Source: Hydrogenophaga pseudoflava NBRC 102511 (lineage in GTDB: Bacteria > Pseudomonadota > Gammaproteobacteria > Burkholderiales > Burkholderiaceae_C). Taken from it: DNA of 64,000 nt. Numbering within the stretch: the stretch's first letter is position 1; every line of letters begins with the position of its first letter. Location of the stretch: contig NZ_BCWQ01000018.1 of assembly GCF_001592285.1 (NCBI RefSeq), forward strand, positions 1 to 64,000, written 5' to 3'. Both the position numbers and the translations under genes were made by a program. The notes under the pieces are model-generated. The model had not been told where the DNA came from, made no database searches, and saw only the letters and a program-made list of their open reading frames with translations. Shown piece after piece: positions 39,170 through 47,050 of this stretch.

Positions 39170-40682
39170 GCGCCGCCTTCTGGACCTTGCCCAGCGCGGT
39201 GCGCGGCAGGGCCTCCAGCCGCACCCAGCGACGCGGCCACTTGTAGCGCGCCAGCCGGCCATCGAGGAAGGCGCGCAGCGGCGCGTCCCAGCCCTCCGCA
39301 GCGGCCGATGCGTCGCGCAGCACCACCACCGCCACCGCGACCTCCCCCCAGCGCGCGTCGGCCTGCCCGACCACGCTGCATTCGGCCACCGCCGGGTGGG
39401 TGGCGATCAGGTTTTCGATCTCGGCCGGGTAGATGTTCTCGCCGCCCGAAATGATCATGTCCTTGGCGCGGCCAACCACCGTGAAGCTGCCGTCCGCGGC
39501 CTGCTGCGCCAGGTCGCCGCTGTGGAAGAACCCGTCGGCGTCGAGGGCGGGCCGGTCGGGCCAGTAGGTCGCGACCACGTTGGGCGCGCGCACCGCGATC
39601 TCGCCGACCTGTCCAGCGGGCGCGGGCCGGCCGTCGAAGCCCAGCAGCCGGATGTCCACGCCCGGCGCCGGCCAGCCGCAGGAGCCGAGGTGGGTGGCGG
39701 CGTGCTCCGGTGGCAGGGCGATGGAGAACGGGCCGGTCTCGGTGCTGCCGTAGACATTGCTCACCGGCACGCCGCGCGCCATGAAGGCCTTGAGCGGCTC
39801 GGGTGGCAGCACCGAAGACCCGGCCCAGACCGTGCGCAGGCATGAGAGTTCGGTGGCGGTCCAGCCGGGGTGGGCGGTCAGCGCCTGCAGGGTGGCGGGC
39901 ACCTGCAGCGTCAGGCTGGGTCGTTCCTCGGCAATGGCACGCAGCGTGGCCGTGGGGTCGAAGCGGCTGTGCAGCAGCACGGTGGCGCCGACCGAGAGCG
40001 CTGGCAGGGTCTGGATGCACAGGCCGCCCACGTGGAACAGCGGCAGCACGGTCAGCACCGTGTCCTCCGCCGTGAGGCCCTGCACCTGCGCGGCGATGGC
40101 CATGTTCGCGAGCAGGTTGCCCTGGGTGTGTACGGCGGCCTTGGGCGTGCCGGTGGAGCCCGAGGTATAGACCAGCAGCGCCGGGCGGTCCAGCGCCTCG
40201 GTCGGGGCTTCCGGCAGCAGGGTCGACGGCGCGCACGCGAGCAGGTGGTCGAGCGTCAGGTCGACCGGGCGACCGGGGCCGTCGCAGAGCACGCCCGCCG
40301 CCTCGTTGAACGAGGTGTCGTGCACCAGCAGCTTGGGCGTGCAGTCGTCCAGCACCGCGGTCCACTCCGCCGCCGCCAGCCGGGTGTTCAGTGGCACCAG
40401 CACCGCCTCCAGGCGCCCGAGCGCGAACAGCGCGGCGATCAGCGCCGGGTGGTTCAGGCCCAGCCAGGCCACGCGGTCGCCCGGTCGCACACCCAGCACC
40501 ATGAAGCAGCGGGCCAGCGTGTCGGCGACCGCGTTGAGCCGGGCGAAGCTCCAGTCGCTGCGGGTGTCCGTCGCGGTGTCGAGCCAGCGGATGGCCGGGG
40601 CGTCGGGCTGGGTCTGCACCAGACCGTGCAGCAGACCAGGCAGCGAGCGGGCGGGCAGGGCAGGGGCGTCGGGCGTGAACAT
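39135..40682 (-). CDS. AMP-dependent acyl-CoA ligase
   Basis: This 515-residue ANL-superfamily enzyme has P-loop LLVYTSGSTGTPKAAVH (about 166), YGSTETG (about 305), GFFHSGDLAQQ, AKDMIISGGENIYPAEIE (about 412) and the catalytic Lys in PRTALGKVQK near the C-terminus. It resembles MenE and long-chain or aryl acid CoA ligases; the substrate cannot be told. The start was placed at MFTPDAPAL; a further 14 codons upstream are open but overlap the probable control region of the divergent response regulator. Confidence 0.85.
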   Translation of the reverse strand: MFTPDAPALPARSLPGLLHGLVQTQPDAPAIRWLDTATDTRSDWSFARLNAVADTLARCFMVLGVRPGDRVAWLGLNHPALIAALFALGRLEAVLVPLNTRLAAAEWTAVLDDCTPKLLVHDTSFNEAAGVLCDGPGRPVDLTLDHLLACAPSTLLPEAPTEALDRPALLVYTSGSTGTPKAAVHTQGNLLANMAIAAQVQGLTAEDTVLTVLPLFHVGGLCIQTLPALSVGATVLLHSRFDPTATLRAIAEERPSLTLQVPATLQALTAHPGWTATELSCLRTVWAGSSVLPPEPLKAFMARGVPVSNVYGSTETGPFSIALPPEHAATHLGSCGWPAPGVDIRLLGFDGRPAPAGQVGEIAVRAPNVVATYWPDRPALDADGFFHSGDLAQQAADGSFTVVGRAKDMIISGGENIYPAEIENLIATHPAVAECSVVGQADARWGEVAVAVVVLRDASAAAEGWDAPLRAFLDGRLARYKWPRRWVRLEALPRTALGKVQKAALKALLETPPAN

Positions 40683-40728
40683 GGCGGCAACTTTACGTGA
40701 GCGAGACAAACGGTTCACGCGCATGGGA

Positions 40729-40742
40729 GACCATGCATGGTC
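40729..40742. promoter_or_regulatory. Perfect 14-base palindrome before the two-component operon
   Basis: GACCATGCATGGTC lies between the divergent ligase and response-regulator genes. A TATAAA follows at 40749-40754, only nine bases before the ATG at 40763. If that is the -10, the mRNA would be nearly leaderless. The palindrome would cover the -35 region, so it is a candidate operator. Confidence 0.45.
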
Positions 40743-40762
40743 CAGGTCTATAAACTGCCTGC

Positions 40763-41494
40763 ATGAACGCCCCGACCCCCACCCGCCTCCTGATGATCGA
40801 AGACGATGCGCGCCTGGCGCAGATGGTCACCGAGTACCTGGCCCAGTCCGGCTACGAGGTGACCCACGCGCCCGACGGCGAAAAGGGTCTGGAACAGCTG
40901 CCGCTGCTGCAGCCCGAGCTGGTGATCCTGGACCTGATGATGCCGGGCATCGACGGCCTGGAGGTCTGCCGCCGCATCCGGGCCCTGCCCAATGGCAACG
41001 CCCGCGTGCCGGTGCTGATGCTGACGGCCAAGGGCGACCCGATGGACCGCATCATCGGCCTCGAACTCGGCGCCGACGACTACCTCCCCAAACCCTTCGA
41101 GCCGCGCGAACTGCTGGCGCGCATCCGCGCCGTGCTGCGACGCCGCGGTGAGGCGACTGCCGCCGCGGCCACGACGCGCGCCACACCGGTGCTGTGCTTC
41201 GGCTCGCTGGAGATCGACCGCGACGCTCGCACGGTGCAGGTGGCGGGCAAGGCCTGCGAGCTGACCTCCTACCAGTTCGATCTGCTGGTGGCGCTGGCCG
41301 AACGCGCCGGCCGCGTGCTCACGCGCGACCAGATCATGGAGGCGGTGCGCGGACGCGAGCTCGAAGCCTTCGACCGCAGCATCGACGTGCACATCGGCCG
41401 CATCCGCAACGCCATCGAGGCCGACAGCAAGGAGCCCAAGCGCATCCTCACGGTGCGCGGCGTGGGCTACGTGTTCGCGAAACAGCAAGACTGA
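40763..41494 (+). CDS. OmpR-family response regulator
   Basis: This 243-residue response regulator has a receiver domain with phosphoacceptor D57 in LVILDLMMPGIDG and Lys in YLPKPFEPREL. A winged-helix DNA-binding domain follows (about 145-240; SYQFDLLVALAERAGRVLTRDQIM). It is followed directly by its kinase (overlap TGATG). The pair resembles the RstA/RstB and CpxR/CpxA type; the signal is unknown. Confidence 0.92.
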   Translation: MNAPTPTRLLMIEDDARLAQMVTEYLAQSGYEVTHAPDGEKGLEQLPLLQPELVILDLMMPGIDGLEVCRRIRALPNGNARVPVLMLTAKGDPMDRIIGLELGADDYLPKPFEPRELLARIRAVLRRRGEATAAAATTRATPVLCFGSLEIDRDARTVQVAGKACELTSYQFDLLVALAERAGRVLTRDQIMEAVRGRELEAFDRSIDVHIGRIRNAIEADSKEPKRILTVRGVGYVFAKQQD

Positions 41495-42747
41495 TGAAAA
41501 GCCTGCTCGGTCAGAAGCTCTACCTCCGCATCTGGCTGGCCATCGTGGCCGCCGTCGCGGTGCTGACCCTGGTTGTCGGCTGGCTGTGGCAGATGGCGCT
41601 GGACCGCGACCGCGAGGAGCGCGACGCGCGGATCGCGCGCGAGATCGTGTTGCGCAATGGCGCTGGCGAGGTGCTCGGCGCGGCGCCGGCACAGGCGGTG
41701 CGGGTTCCCGGCCAGGGGCTGGAGTTCCAGGTGCAGATGAAGGATGGTCAGACCTTGTACATCCAGCTGCCGCGCCCGAACCGGCAGCCCGGCAGCCCCG
41801 CGCCGGGGCGGCGCAGCCTGTTCGGCCTGCAGTCGCCGATCGGCTTTGCCTGGCTGCTGGGCCTGGTCGGGCTGGCTGTGGCGCTGGGCGCCTACCCGAT
41901 CGTGCGGCGCCTGACCCAGCGGCTGGAACGGCTGCAGCGCGGCGTCGAGCGCTGGGGGCAGGGCGACCTCAGCGCCCGCCTGCCGGTCAGCGGGCAGGAC
42001 GAGGTGGCGTTCCTGGCCGAGCGCTTCAACGCGGCGGCCGAGCGTGTGCAGACCCTGATGCTCTCGCACAAGACCCTGCTGGCCAATGCCTCGCACGAGC
42101 TGCGCTCGCCGCTGGCCCGCATCCGCATCGGACTGGAGCTGCTGGGCAACGACCCGGCGCGCGCGCCGCAGCGGGCCGAGATCGCGCGCAACATCGACGA
42201 GCTGGACCAGCTGATCGACGAGATCCTGATGGCCAGCCGGCTGGACCTTCGCGACGCCAACGAGGCTTCGGCGCTGGGGCCGACCGAGGAGGTCGACCTG
42301 GTGGGGCTGGCGGCCGAGGAGTGCGCGCGCACCGGCGCCGACCTGGACGTGGCCGAAGGCATTTCGCCGGTGCTGGTGCAGGGGTACCCCAAGCTGCTGC
42401 GCCGACTGCTGCGCAACCTGCTGGAGAACGCACGGCGCTACGGCCACCGGCCGGAAGCGGGGGGCTCCGCCGAACCGGCCCGTCTGGGCATCGACCGGAT
42501 CACGGCGCCGGGTGGCCAGGCCCTGGTGCGGGTGAGCGTCGAGGACCGTGGTCCGGGCGTGCCGGCCGAACTGCGGGAGCGCATCTTCGAGCCGTTCTAC
42601 CGGTTGCCAGGAGCCAGCGAGAGCGTGGGTGGGGTGGGTCTGGGCTTGTCGCTGGTGCGGTCGATCGCCCAACGGCACCTGGGCAGCGTGCGCTGCGAAG
42701 ACCGCCCCGGAGGCGGTGCGCGCTTTGTCGTCGAATTGCCTCTGTAA
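41494..42747 (+). CDS. Membrane sensor histidine kinase
   Basis: This 417-residue kinase has two membrane segments (about 12-32 and 114-134) flanking an 80-residue periplasmic domain, then a HAMP domain. HisKA has phosphoacceptor His in NASHELRSPLARIR (about 203). The HATPase has NLLENARRYG, DRGPGVP and GGVGLGLSLVRSI. The partner is the response regulator just upstream. The periplasmic domain is small, polar and Pro-rich at its end, without a recognisable ligand motif. Confidence 0.92.
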   Translation: MKSLLGQKLYLRIWLAIVAAVAVLTLVVGWLWQMALDRDREERDARIAREIVLRNGAGEVLGAAPAQAVRVPGQGLEFQVQMKDGQTLYIQLPRPNRQPGSPAPGRRSLFGLQSPIGFAWLLGLVGLAVALGAYPIVRRLTQRLERLQRGVERWGQGDLSARLPVSGQDEVAFLAERFNAAAERVQTLMLSHKTLLANASHELRSPLARIRIGLELLGNDPARAPQRAEIARNIDELDQLIDEILMASRLDLRDANEASALGPTEEVDLVGLAAEECARTGADLDVAEGISPVLVQGYPKLLRRLLRNLLENARRYGHRPEAGGSAEPARLGIDRITAPGGQALVRVSVEDRGPGVPAELRERIFEPFYRLPGASESVGGVGLGLSLVRSIAQRHLGSVRCEDRPGGGARFVVELPL

Positions 42748-43012
42748 CTGGGTGTAAATATTGTTGGCTTCCCGGACGTGCGATTTGTCACGACATTGTG
42801 GGCTTGGCAGCATTTGGTGCTGATTTGCCGCCCAAGTTTTGAGCGAATTGCAACAAAGGTCCACAGTTCTCCCCCAAACAGGGGATGGTCGGAAGGTGTG
42901 CCGCAACGCACAATTCGCGGGTTGCTGTCACAACAAAGCGAGTGACGGCTCAATTCCAAACCCAAAACGTCGCTCGCACCGGTCTCCCAACGACGTCCTT
43001 CCAAGGACTTTC
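42748..43012 (+). ncRNA. Candidate small RNA or long 3' UTR
   Basis: No convincing protein is encoded in this stretch. Its GC content is visibly lower than that of the neighbouring genes. It contains several local hairpins, for example GTCCTTCCAAGGAC and CCCC-AAACA-GGGG. It ends in a strong plus-strand terminator (next entry) about 265 bases beyond the kinase stop, which is unusually far for a simple operon end. It could be an independent small RNA or the 3' UTR of the two-component operon. No promoter could be assigned with confidence and I do not recognise an RNA family. Confidence 0.35.
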
Positions 43013-43039
43013 AAAGCCACCGCAAGGTGGCTTTTTTTT
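43013..43039 (+). terminator. Rho-independent terminator
   Basis: AGCCACC-GCAA-GGTGGCT forms a perfect seven-base stem with a tetraloop, followed by a run of eight T on the plus strand. It is the clearest intrinsic terminator in the window. In the minus direction the T tract is short, so it mainly stops rightward transcription before the convergent glycosyltransferase gene. Confidence 0.92.
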
Positions 43040-43059
43040 GGTCGGTGCGCGGGGCATCG

Positions 43060-43890
43060 TCAGAGCTCGACGATGCCGTGGGTCGTGGTGGTCTTGCCTT
43101 GCCGCAGCGCCTGGCGCGCCGCCTGTTTGTTGCGCACGCGTTCGTCCGGGTGGGCATAGTCGCGCCGGTGTTCCAGGTGCAGCACGGGAGCCGTGTACCG
43201 CAGGTGGACCCCCCGGATGCCCGCGTTGTTGAGGCGGAAACCCAGTTCAATGTCCTCGGCGCCGTAGCCGAAGTTCTCGTCGAATCCGTTCACCCGGATC
43301 AGGTTGATGCGCGCGGTGGAACTGTTGCCGCCGTTCCAGGTGCGGCGAACGGTGGTCAGGCGCTCGGCCAGATGCGAGGCCCAGGGTGGGTAGAGGCCGG
43401 CCTTGAGTCGGGCGCTGGTGTTGCGCAGGGCGTCGTGTGAGGCGAGCCAGGACGGCGTGAAGACCTCGCCCGAGTCGACCCCTGGTGCCTGCACCGCCTC
43501 GCTGGCGGCCAGGGTGAGCCGGATCACCCCGCCGGTGCAGAAGCGCCGGGGTCGCGCCAGCGCGAGGTGGCGCGCCACGAAGTGCTCGGACGGCAGGCAG
43601 TCGCCATCGAGGAAGACCAAATAGTCGGCGGTCGAACTGGCGATGGCTTTGTTGAGGATGCGGTTCTTGCGAAAGCCGCGGTCTGCCTGCCAGATGTGGC
43701 GCAACCGGGGACCCAGGCGTTGCTGCCACGCCGCGATCAGTTCGGCGGTCTGCGGCCCCGAACCGTCGTCGGCGATGCAGATCCGGAAGTCCGGCTGGCT
43801 CTGCCGAAGCAGCGCGTGCAGCACCAGGTCCAGCGCACGGGGGTGGTTGTAGGTCGAGACCACCACCTCGACGCTGCCCACCGTCCCCAT
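43060..43890 (-). CDS. Family 2 glycosyltransferase
   Basis: This 276-residue GT-A fold enzyme has VEVVVSTYNHPRALDLVL at the N-terminus, then FRICIADDGSG and the metal-binding DGDCLPSE (DxD-like). A galactosyltransferase-C-type segment, GFDENFGYGAEDIELGFRL, lies near residue 205. It has no membrane segment. The start is ATG 43890, or a TTG six bases upstream that overlaps the previous stop as TTGA. The acceptor is unknown. Confidence 0.86.
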   Translation of the reverse strand: MGTVGSVEVVVSTYNHPRALDLVLHALLRQSQPDFRICIADDGSGPQTAELIAAWQQRLGPRLRHIWQADRGFRKNRILNKAIASSTADYLVFLDGDCLPSEHFVARHLALARPRRFCTGGVIRLTLAASEAVQAPGVDSGEVFTPSWLASHDALRNTSARLKAGLYPPWASHLAERLTTVRRTWNGGNSSTARINLIRVNGFDENFGYGAEDIELGFRLNNAGIRGVHLRYTAPVLHLEHRRDYAHPDERVRNKQAARQALRQGKTTTTHGIVEL

Positions 43891-43892
43891 GT

Positions 43893-44102
43893 TCAATGTC
43901 CGTGCGCCACCACTTCGCCGGCCTTGAGGGCGTACACCGTGCCGCAGTAGGGGCAGCGGGCTTCACCGGTCTTGGCCACGTCCAGGTACACCCTGGGGTG
44001 GCTGTTCCAGAGCTTCATGTCGGCCTTGGGGTTGGGACAGAACACGCCGCCCTGCGGGTTCAGGTCCTTGGCGGCCAGTTCGATCTTGGAAGAAGTGCTC
44101 AT
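43893..44102 (-). CDS. Small zinc-finger protein (zf-CHCC, NDUFS6-like)
   Basis: This 69-residue protein has the zinc ligands C22 and H35 and the pair CPYCGTVY near the C-terminus, matching the zf-CHCC family related to mitochondrial NDUFS6. It is encoded nine bases after ilvE and overlaps the glycosyltransferase start. In Burkholderiales this small gene is regularly next to ilvE. Its bacterial function is not well defined. Confidence 0.88.
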   Translation of the reverse strand: MSTSSKIELAAKDLNPQGGVFCPNPKADMKLWNSHPRVYLDVAKTGEARCPYCGTVYALKAGEVVAHGH

Positions 44103-44111
44103 GGGTGTTCC

Positions 44112-45053
44112 TCAGACCTTGGAGAGCCAGTGCGCGTATTTGGGATTGCGGCCACCCACGATGTCGAAGAACGCGTTCTGGATCTTCTCGGTGACCGGGC
44201 CGCGGCTGCCTTCGCCCAGGGTGATGCGGTCGAGTTCGCGGATCGGCGTCACTTCGGCGGCGGTGCCGGTGAAGAAGGCCTCGTCGGCGATGTAGACCTC
44301 GTCGCGGGTGATGCGCTTCTGCACGATCTCCAGGCCCAGGTCCTTGGCGATGTGGAACACCGTGTTGCGGGTGATGCCGTTGAGGGCGCCGGCCGACAGG
44401 TCGGGCGTGTAGATCACGCCGTTCTTGACCACGAAGATGTTCTCGCCCGCGCCTTCGGACACGAAGCCCGAGCTGTCCAGCAGCAGGGCCTCGTCGTAGC
44501 CCTCGTCGGTTACTTCCATGTTGGCCAGGATGGAGTTGGTGTAGTTGCTCACCGCCTTGGCCTGCGTCATGGTGATGTTGACGTGGTGGCGGGTGTAGCT
44601 GCTGGTCTTGACGCGGATGCCGCGCTTGAGACCCTCTTCACCCAGGTACGCGCCCCAGGCCCAGGCCGCGACCATCAGGTGGATGGTGTTGCCCTTGGGA
44701 GAGACGCCCAGCTTCTTGTCGCCGATCCAGGTCAGCGGGCGCAGGTAGCAGGATTCGAGCTTGTTCTCGCGCACCACGGCCTTCTGGGCCTCGTTCACCT
44801 GTTCCTTGGTGAAGGGGATGGCCATGCGCAGGATCTTGGCGCTGTTGAACAGGCGGTCGGTGTGTTCTTCCAGGCGGAAGATGGCGGTGCTGCCGTCGGC
44901 CGTCTTGTAGGCACGCACACCCTCGAAGGCGCCGCAGCCGTAGTGCAGCGTGTGGGTCAGCACGTGGATCTTGGCGTCGCGCCAGTCCACCATCTGGCCG
45001 TCCATCCAGATCTTGCCGTCGCGGTCGGACATCGAGGGAATCACGGGGCTCAT
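44112..45053 (-). CDS. ilvE: Branched-chain amino acid aminotransferase
   Basis: This 313-residue fold-type IV PLP enzyme makes Leu, Ile and Val from their keto acids. The family segments are GCGAFEGVRAYKT (about 46), SCYLRPLTWIGDKKLGVSP (about 106), the PLP Lys in QAKAVSNYTNSILANMEV (about 160) and DEALLLDSSGFVSEGAGENIF (about 186). The start was set at MSPVIPSMSDRDG. Confidence 0.96.
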   Translation of the reverse strand: MSPVIPSMSDRDGKIWMDGQMVDWRDAKIHVLTHTLHYGCGAFEGVRAYKTADGSTAIFRLEEHTDRLFNSAKILRMAIPFTKEQVNEAQKAVVRENKLESCYLRPLTWIGDKKLGVSPKGNTIHLMVAAWAWGAYLGEEGLKRGIRVKTSSYTRHHVNITMTQAKAVSNYTNSILANMEVTDEGYDEALLLDSSGFVSEGAGENIFVVKNGVIYTPDLSAGALNGITRNTVFHIAKDLGLEIVQKRITRDEVYIADEAFFTGTAAEVTPIRELDRITLGEGSRGPVTEKIQNAFFDIVGGRNPKYAHWLSKV

Positions 45054-45148
45054 GCGGGGTCCTTTGAAAATGGGGTGTCTCAGGCGCGGTCTTGCGCCGC
45101 AGAAACACGCATTTTAGGTGCCCGTCCCGGGCGCCGAACCGGGTGTGC

Positions 45149-45547
45149 TCAGTCCTCGGCCGGCGGGCGCTGCAGCTCCCAGCCGGTCACGCGGCCGCCC
45201 TGCAGGGTGACGGTGACGGTGGAGCCGCCATTGTCGGTCCAGCGGTAGCGCTCGGGTTCTTCGCCTTCGGCGCTCAGGCGCTCGCCCAGCGAGCGGGTCA
45301 TGGCGATGACGTGCATCAGGTTCACCCCGGGCTTGAGCTTGGCATTGAGCATCACCGCGCTGGCCACCCAGCCCATGGGCCGGTCGGCGGCGCGCTTCAT
45401 CACCGTCATCATCCGCGTCCAGTGCAGCAGCAGCCACATCACCAGACCTCCACCCACGGCGGCCACGCCCGCCCAGCCGTACTGGCGCCCGGCGAAGACG
45501 AGCAGACCGATGACGAGCAGGGGAACGGCGACGCGCTGGAAGTTCAT
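45149..45547 (-). CDS. Conserved two-helix membrane protein
   Basis: This 132-residue protein has two N-terminal membrane segments (about 5-22 and 27-45) and a soluble C-terminal domain of about 85 residues with a beta-rich end (GGSTVTVTLQGGRVTGWELQRP). I do not recognise a characterised family. It lies downstream of radA on the same strand, 60 bases away, and may be co-transcribed. The start at MNFQRVAVPLL was preferred because the preceding open codons lack a ribosome-binding site. Confidence 0.7.
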   Translation of the reverse strand: MNFQRVAVPLLVIGLLVFAGRQYGWAGVAAVGGGLVMWLLLHWTRMMTVMKRAADRPMGWVASAVMLNAKLKPGVNLMHVIAMTRSLGERLSAEGEEPERYRWTDNGGSTVTVTLQGGRVTGWELQRPPAED

Positions 45548-45607
45548 GGCGAGATTGTCGGGGCAGCTGTGCACGAGGCCACTGCGGAATCTGCGTAGAT
45601 CACCCCG

Positions 45608-46984
45608 TCAGGCCAGGCTGCGCGCCAGTTCCATGGCCTCTTCGATGCGGTCCACGCCGTGGATGGTCAGGCCTTCGAAGGCCTTGTCGTTTTTCTTCGG
45701 GGCGTTGGCCTTGGGCACGACCGCCACGGAGAAGCCCAGTTTGGCGGCTTCCTTCAGGCGCTCTTGTCCGCGCGGCGCGGGCCGCACCTCGCCGGCCAGG
45801 CCCACCTCGCCGAAGGCGATGAAGCCCTTGGGCAGGGCGCGGCCGCGCAGGCTGCTGGTGATGGCCAGCATGACGGCCAGGTCGGCCGCGGGTTCGCTGA
45901 TGCGCACGCCGCCGACCGCATTGACGAAGACGTCCTGGTCCATGCAGGCCACGCCCGCGTGGCGGTGCAGCACCGCCAGCAGCATGGCCAGGCGGTCGCG
46001 GTCCAGGCCCACCGACAGGCGCCGCGGCGACGGGCCACCGCTGTCCACCAGCGCCTGGATCTCCACCAGCATGGGCCGCGTGCCTTCCAGCGTCACCATC
46101 ACGCAGCTGCCGGGCACCGGCTCGCTGTGCTGGCTGAGGAAGATCGCGCTCGGGTTGCTCACGCCCTTGAGGCCCTTCTCGGTCATGGCGAACACGCCGA
46201 TCTCGTTGACCGCGCCAAAGCGGTTCTTGATGGCGCGGATCAGGCGGAAGCTGCTGTGCGTGTCGCCCTCGAAATACAGCACCGTGTCGACCATGTGCTC
46301 CAGCACACGAGGGCCGGCCAGCGCGCCTTCCTTGGTCACGTGGCCCACCAGCACGATGGCCGTGCCGCTGGCCTTGGCCGCGCGCGTGAGGTGGGCGGCG
46401 CATTCGCGCACCTGCGCCACCGAACCCGGCGCGCTGGTGAGCTGCTCGGAGTAGACGGTCTGGATCGAGTCGATCACCGCGATGGCGGGTTGGTGCGCCG
46501 ACAGCGTGGCCAGGATCTTCTCCAGCTGGATCTCGGCCAGCACCTGGACCTGCGAGCCGTCCAGGCCCAGCCGGCGCGAACGCAGCGCGACCTGGGCGCC
46601 CGACTCTTCGCCGGTGACGTAGAGGGTCTTCTGGCCGGCGCGCTGCAGCGCGTCCAGCGCCTGCAGCAGCAGCGTCGACTTGCCGATGCCTGGGTCGCCG
46701 CCGATCAGCACCACGCCGCCTTCCACCACGCCGCCGCCCAGCACGCGGTCGAGTTCGTCGTGGCCGGTGGGCGTGCGCTGCACGTCGGTGGCTTCGATGT
46801 CGGCTAGGGTGGTGACCTCGGCCGTCTTGGCCAGTGCGGCGAAGCGGTTCTTGGTCGGGGCGCTGGATTCGGCGACCGATTCGATCAGCGTGTTCCAGGC
46901 GTTGCAGTGCGGGCACTTGCCCAGCCAGCGCGGGCTGGTGCCGCCGCATTCGTTGCAGGTGTATTGGGTCTTTTCTTTGGCCAT
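45608..46984 (-). CDS. radA: DNA repair protein RadA
   Basis: This 458-residue RecA-related ATPase processes recombination intermediates. The N-terminal zinc finger is CNECGGTSPRWLGKCPHC (residues 10-27). Walker A is GGDPGIGKSTLLLQ (about 96), the RadA signature KNRFG is near 255, and the C-terminal Lon-like domain contains DVFVNAVGGVRISEPAADLA. The start at MAKEKTQYTC is set by the zinc finger; longer readings overlap the divergent gene. Confidence 0.96.
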   Translation of the reverse strand: MAKEKTQYTCNECGGTSPRWLGKCPHCNAWNTLIESVAESSAPTKNRFAALAKTAEVTTLADIEATDVQRTPTGHDELDRVLGGGVVEGGVVLIGGDPGIGKSTLLLQALDALQRAGQKTLYVTGEESGAQVALRSRRLGLDGSQVQVLAEIQLEKILATLSAHQPAIAVIDSIQTVYSEQLTSAPGSVAQVRECAAHLTRAAKASGTAIVLVGHVTKEGALAGPRVLEHMVDTVLYFEGDTHSSFRLIRAIKNRFGAVNEIGVFAMTEKGLKGVSNPSAIFLSQHSEPVPGSCVMVTLEGTRPMLVEIQALVDSGGPSPRRLSVGLDRDRLAMLLAVLHRHAGVACMDQDVFVNAVGGVRISEPAADLAVMLAITSSLRGRALPKGFIAFGEVGLAGEVRPAPRGQERLKEAAKLGFSVAVVPKANAPKKNDKAFEGLTIHGVDRIEEAMELARSLA

Positions 46985-47050
46985 GTGGCCGGCAATATAG
47001 TCGACACCCCGACGGGCCGGTCCACGCCCGGTCCTTCGCCCGCCGCCACT

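Noticed and set aside
42839-43159. A 106-codon plus-strand protein in the kinase-glycosyltransferase gap
   Set aside because: The frame runs through the terminator and into the antisense of the glycosyltransferase. It has no ribosome-binding site and no recognisable sequence.
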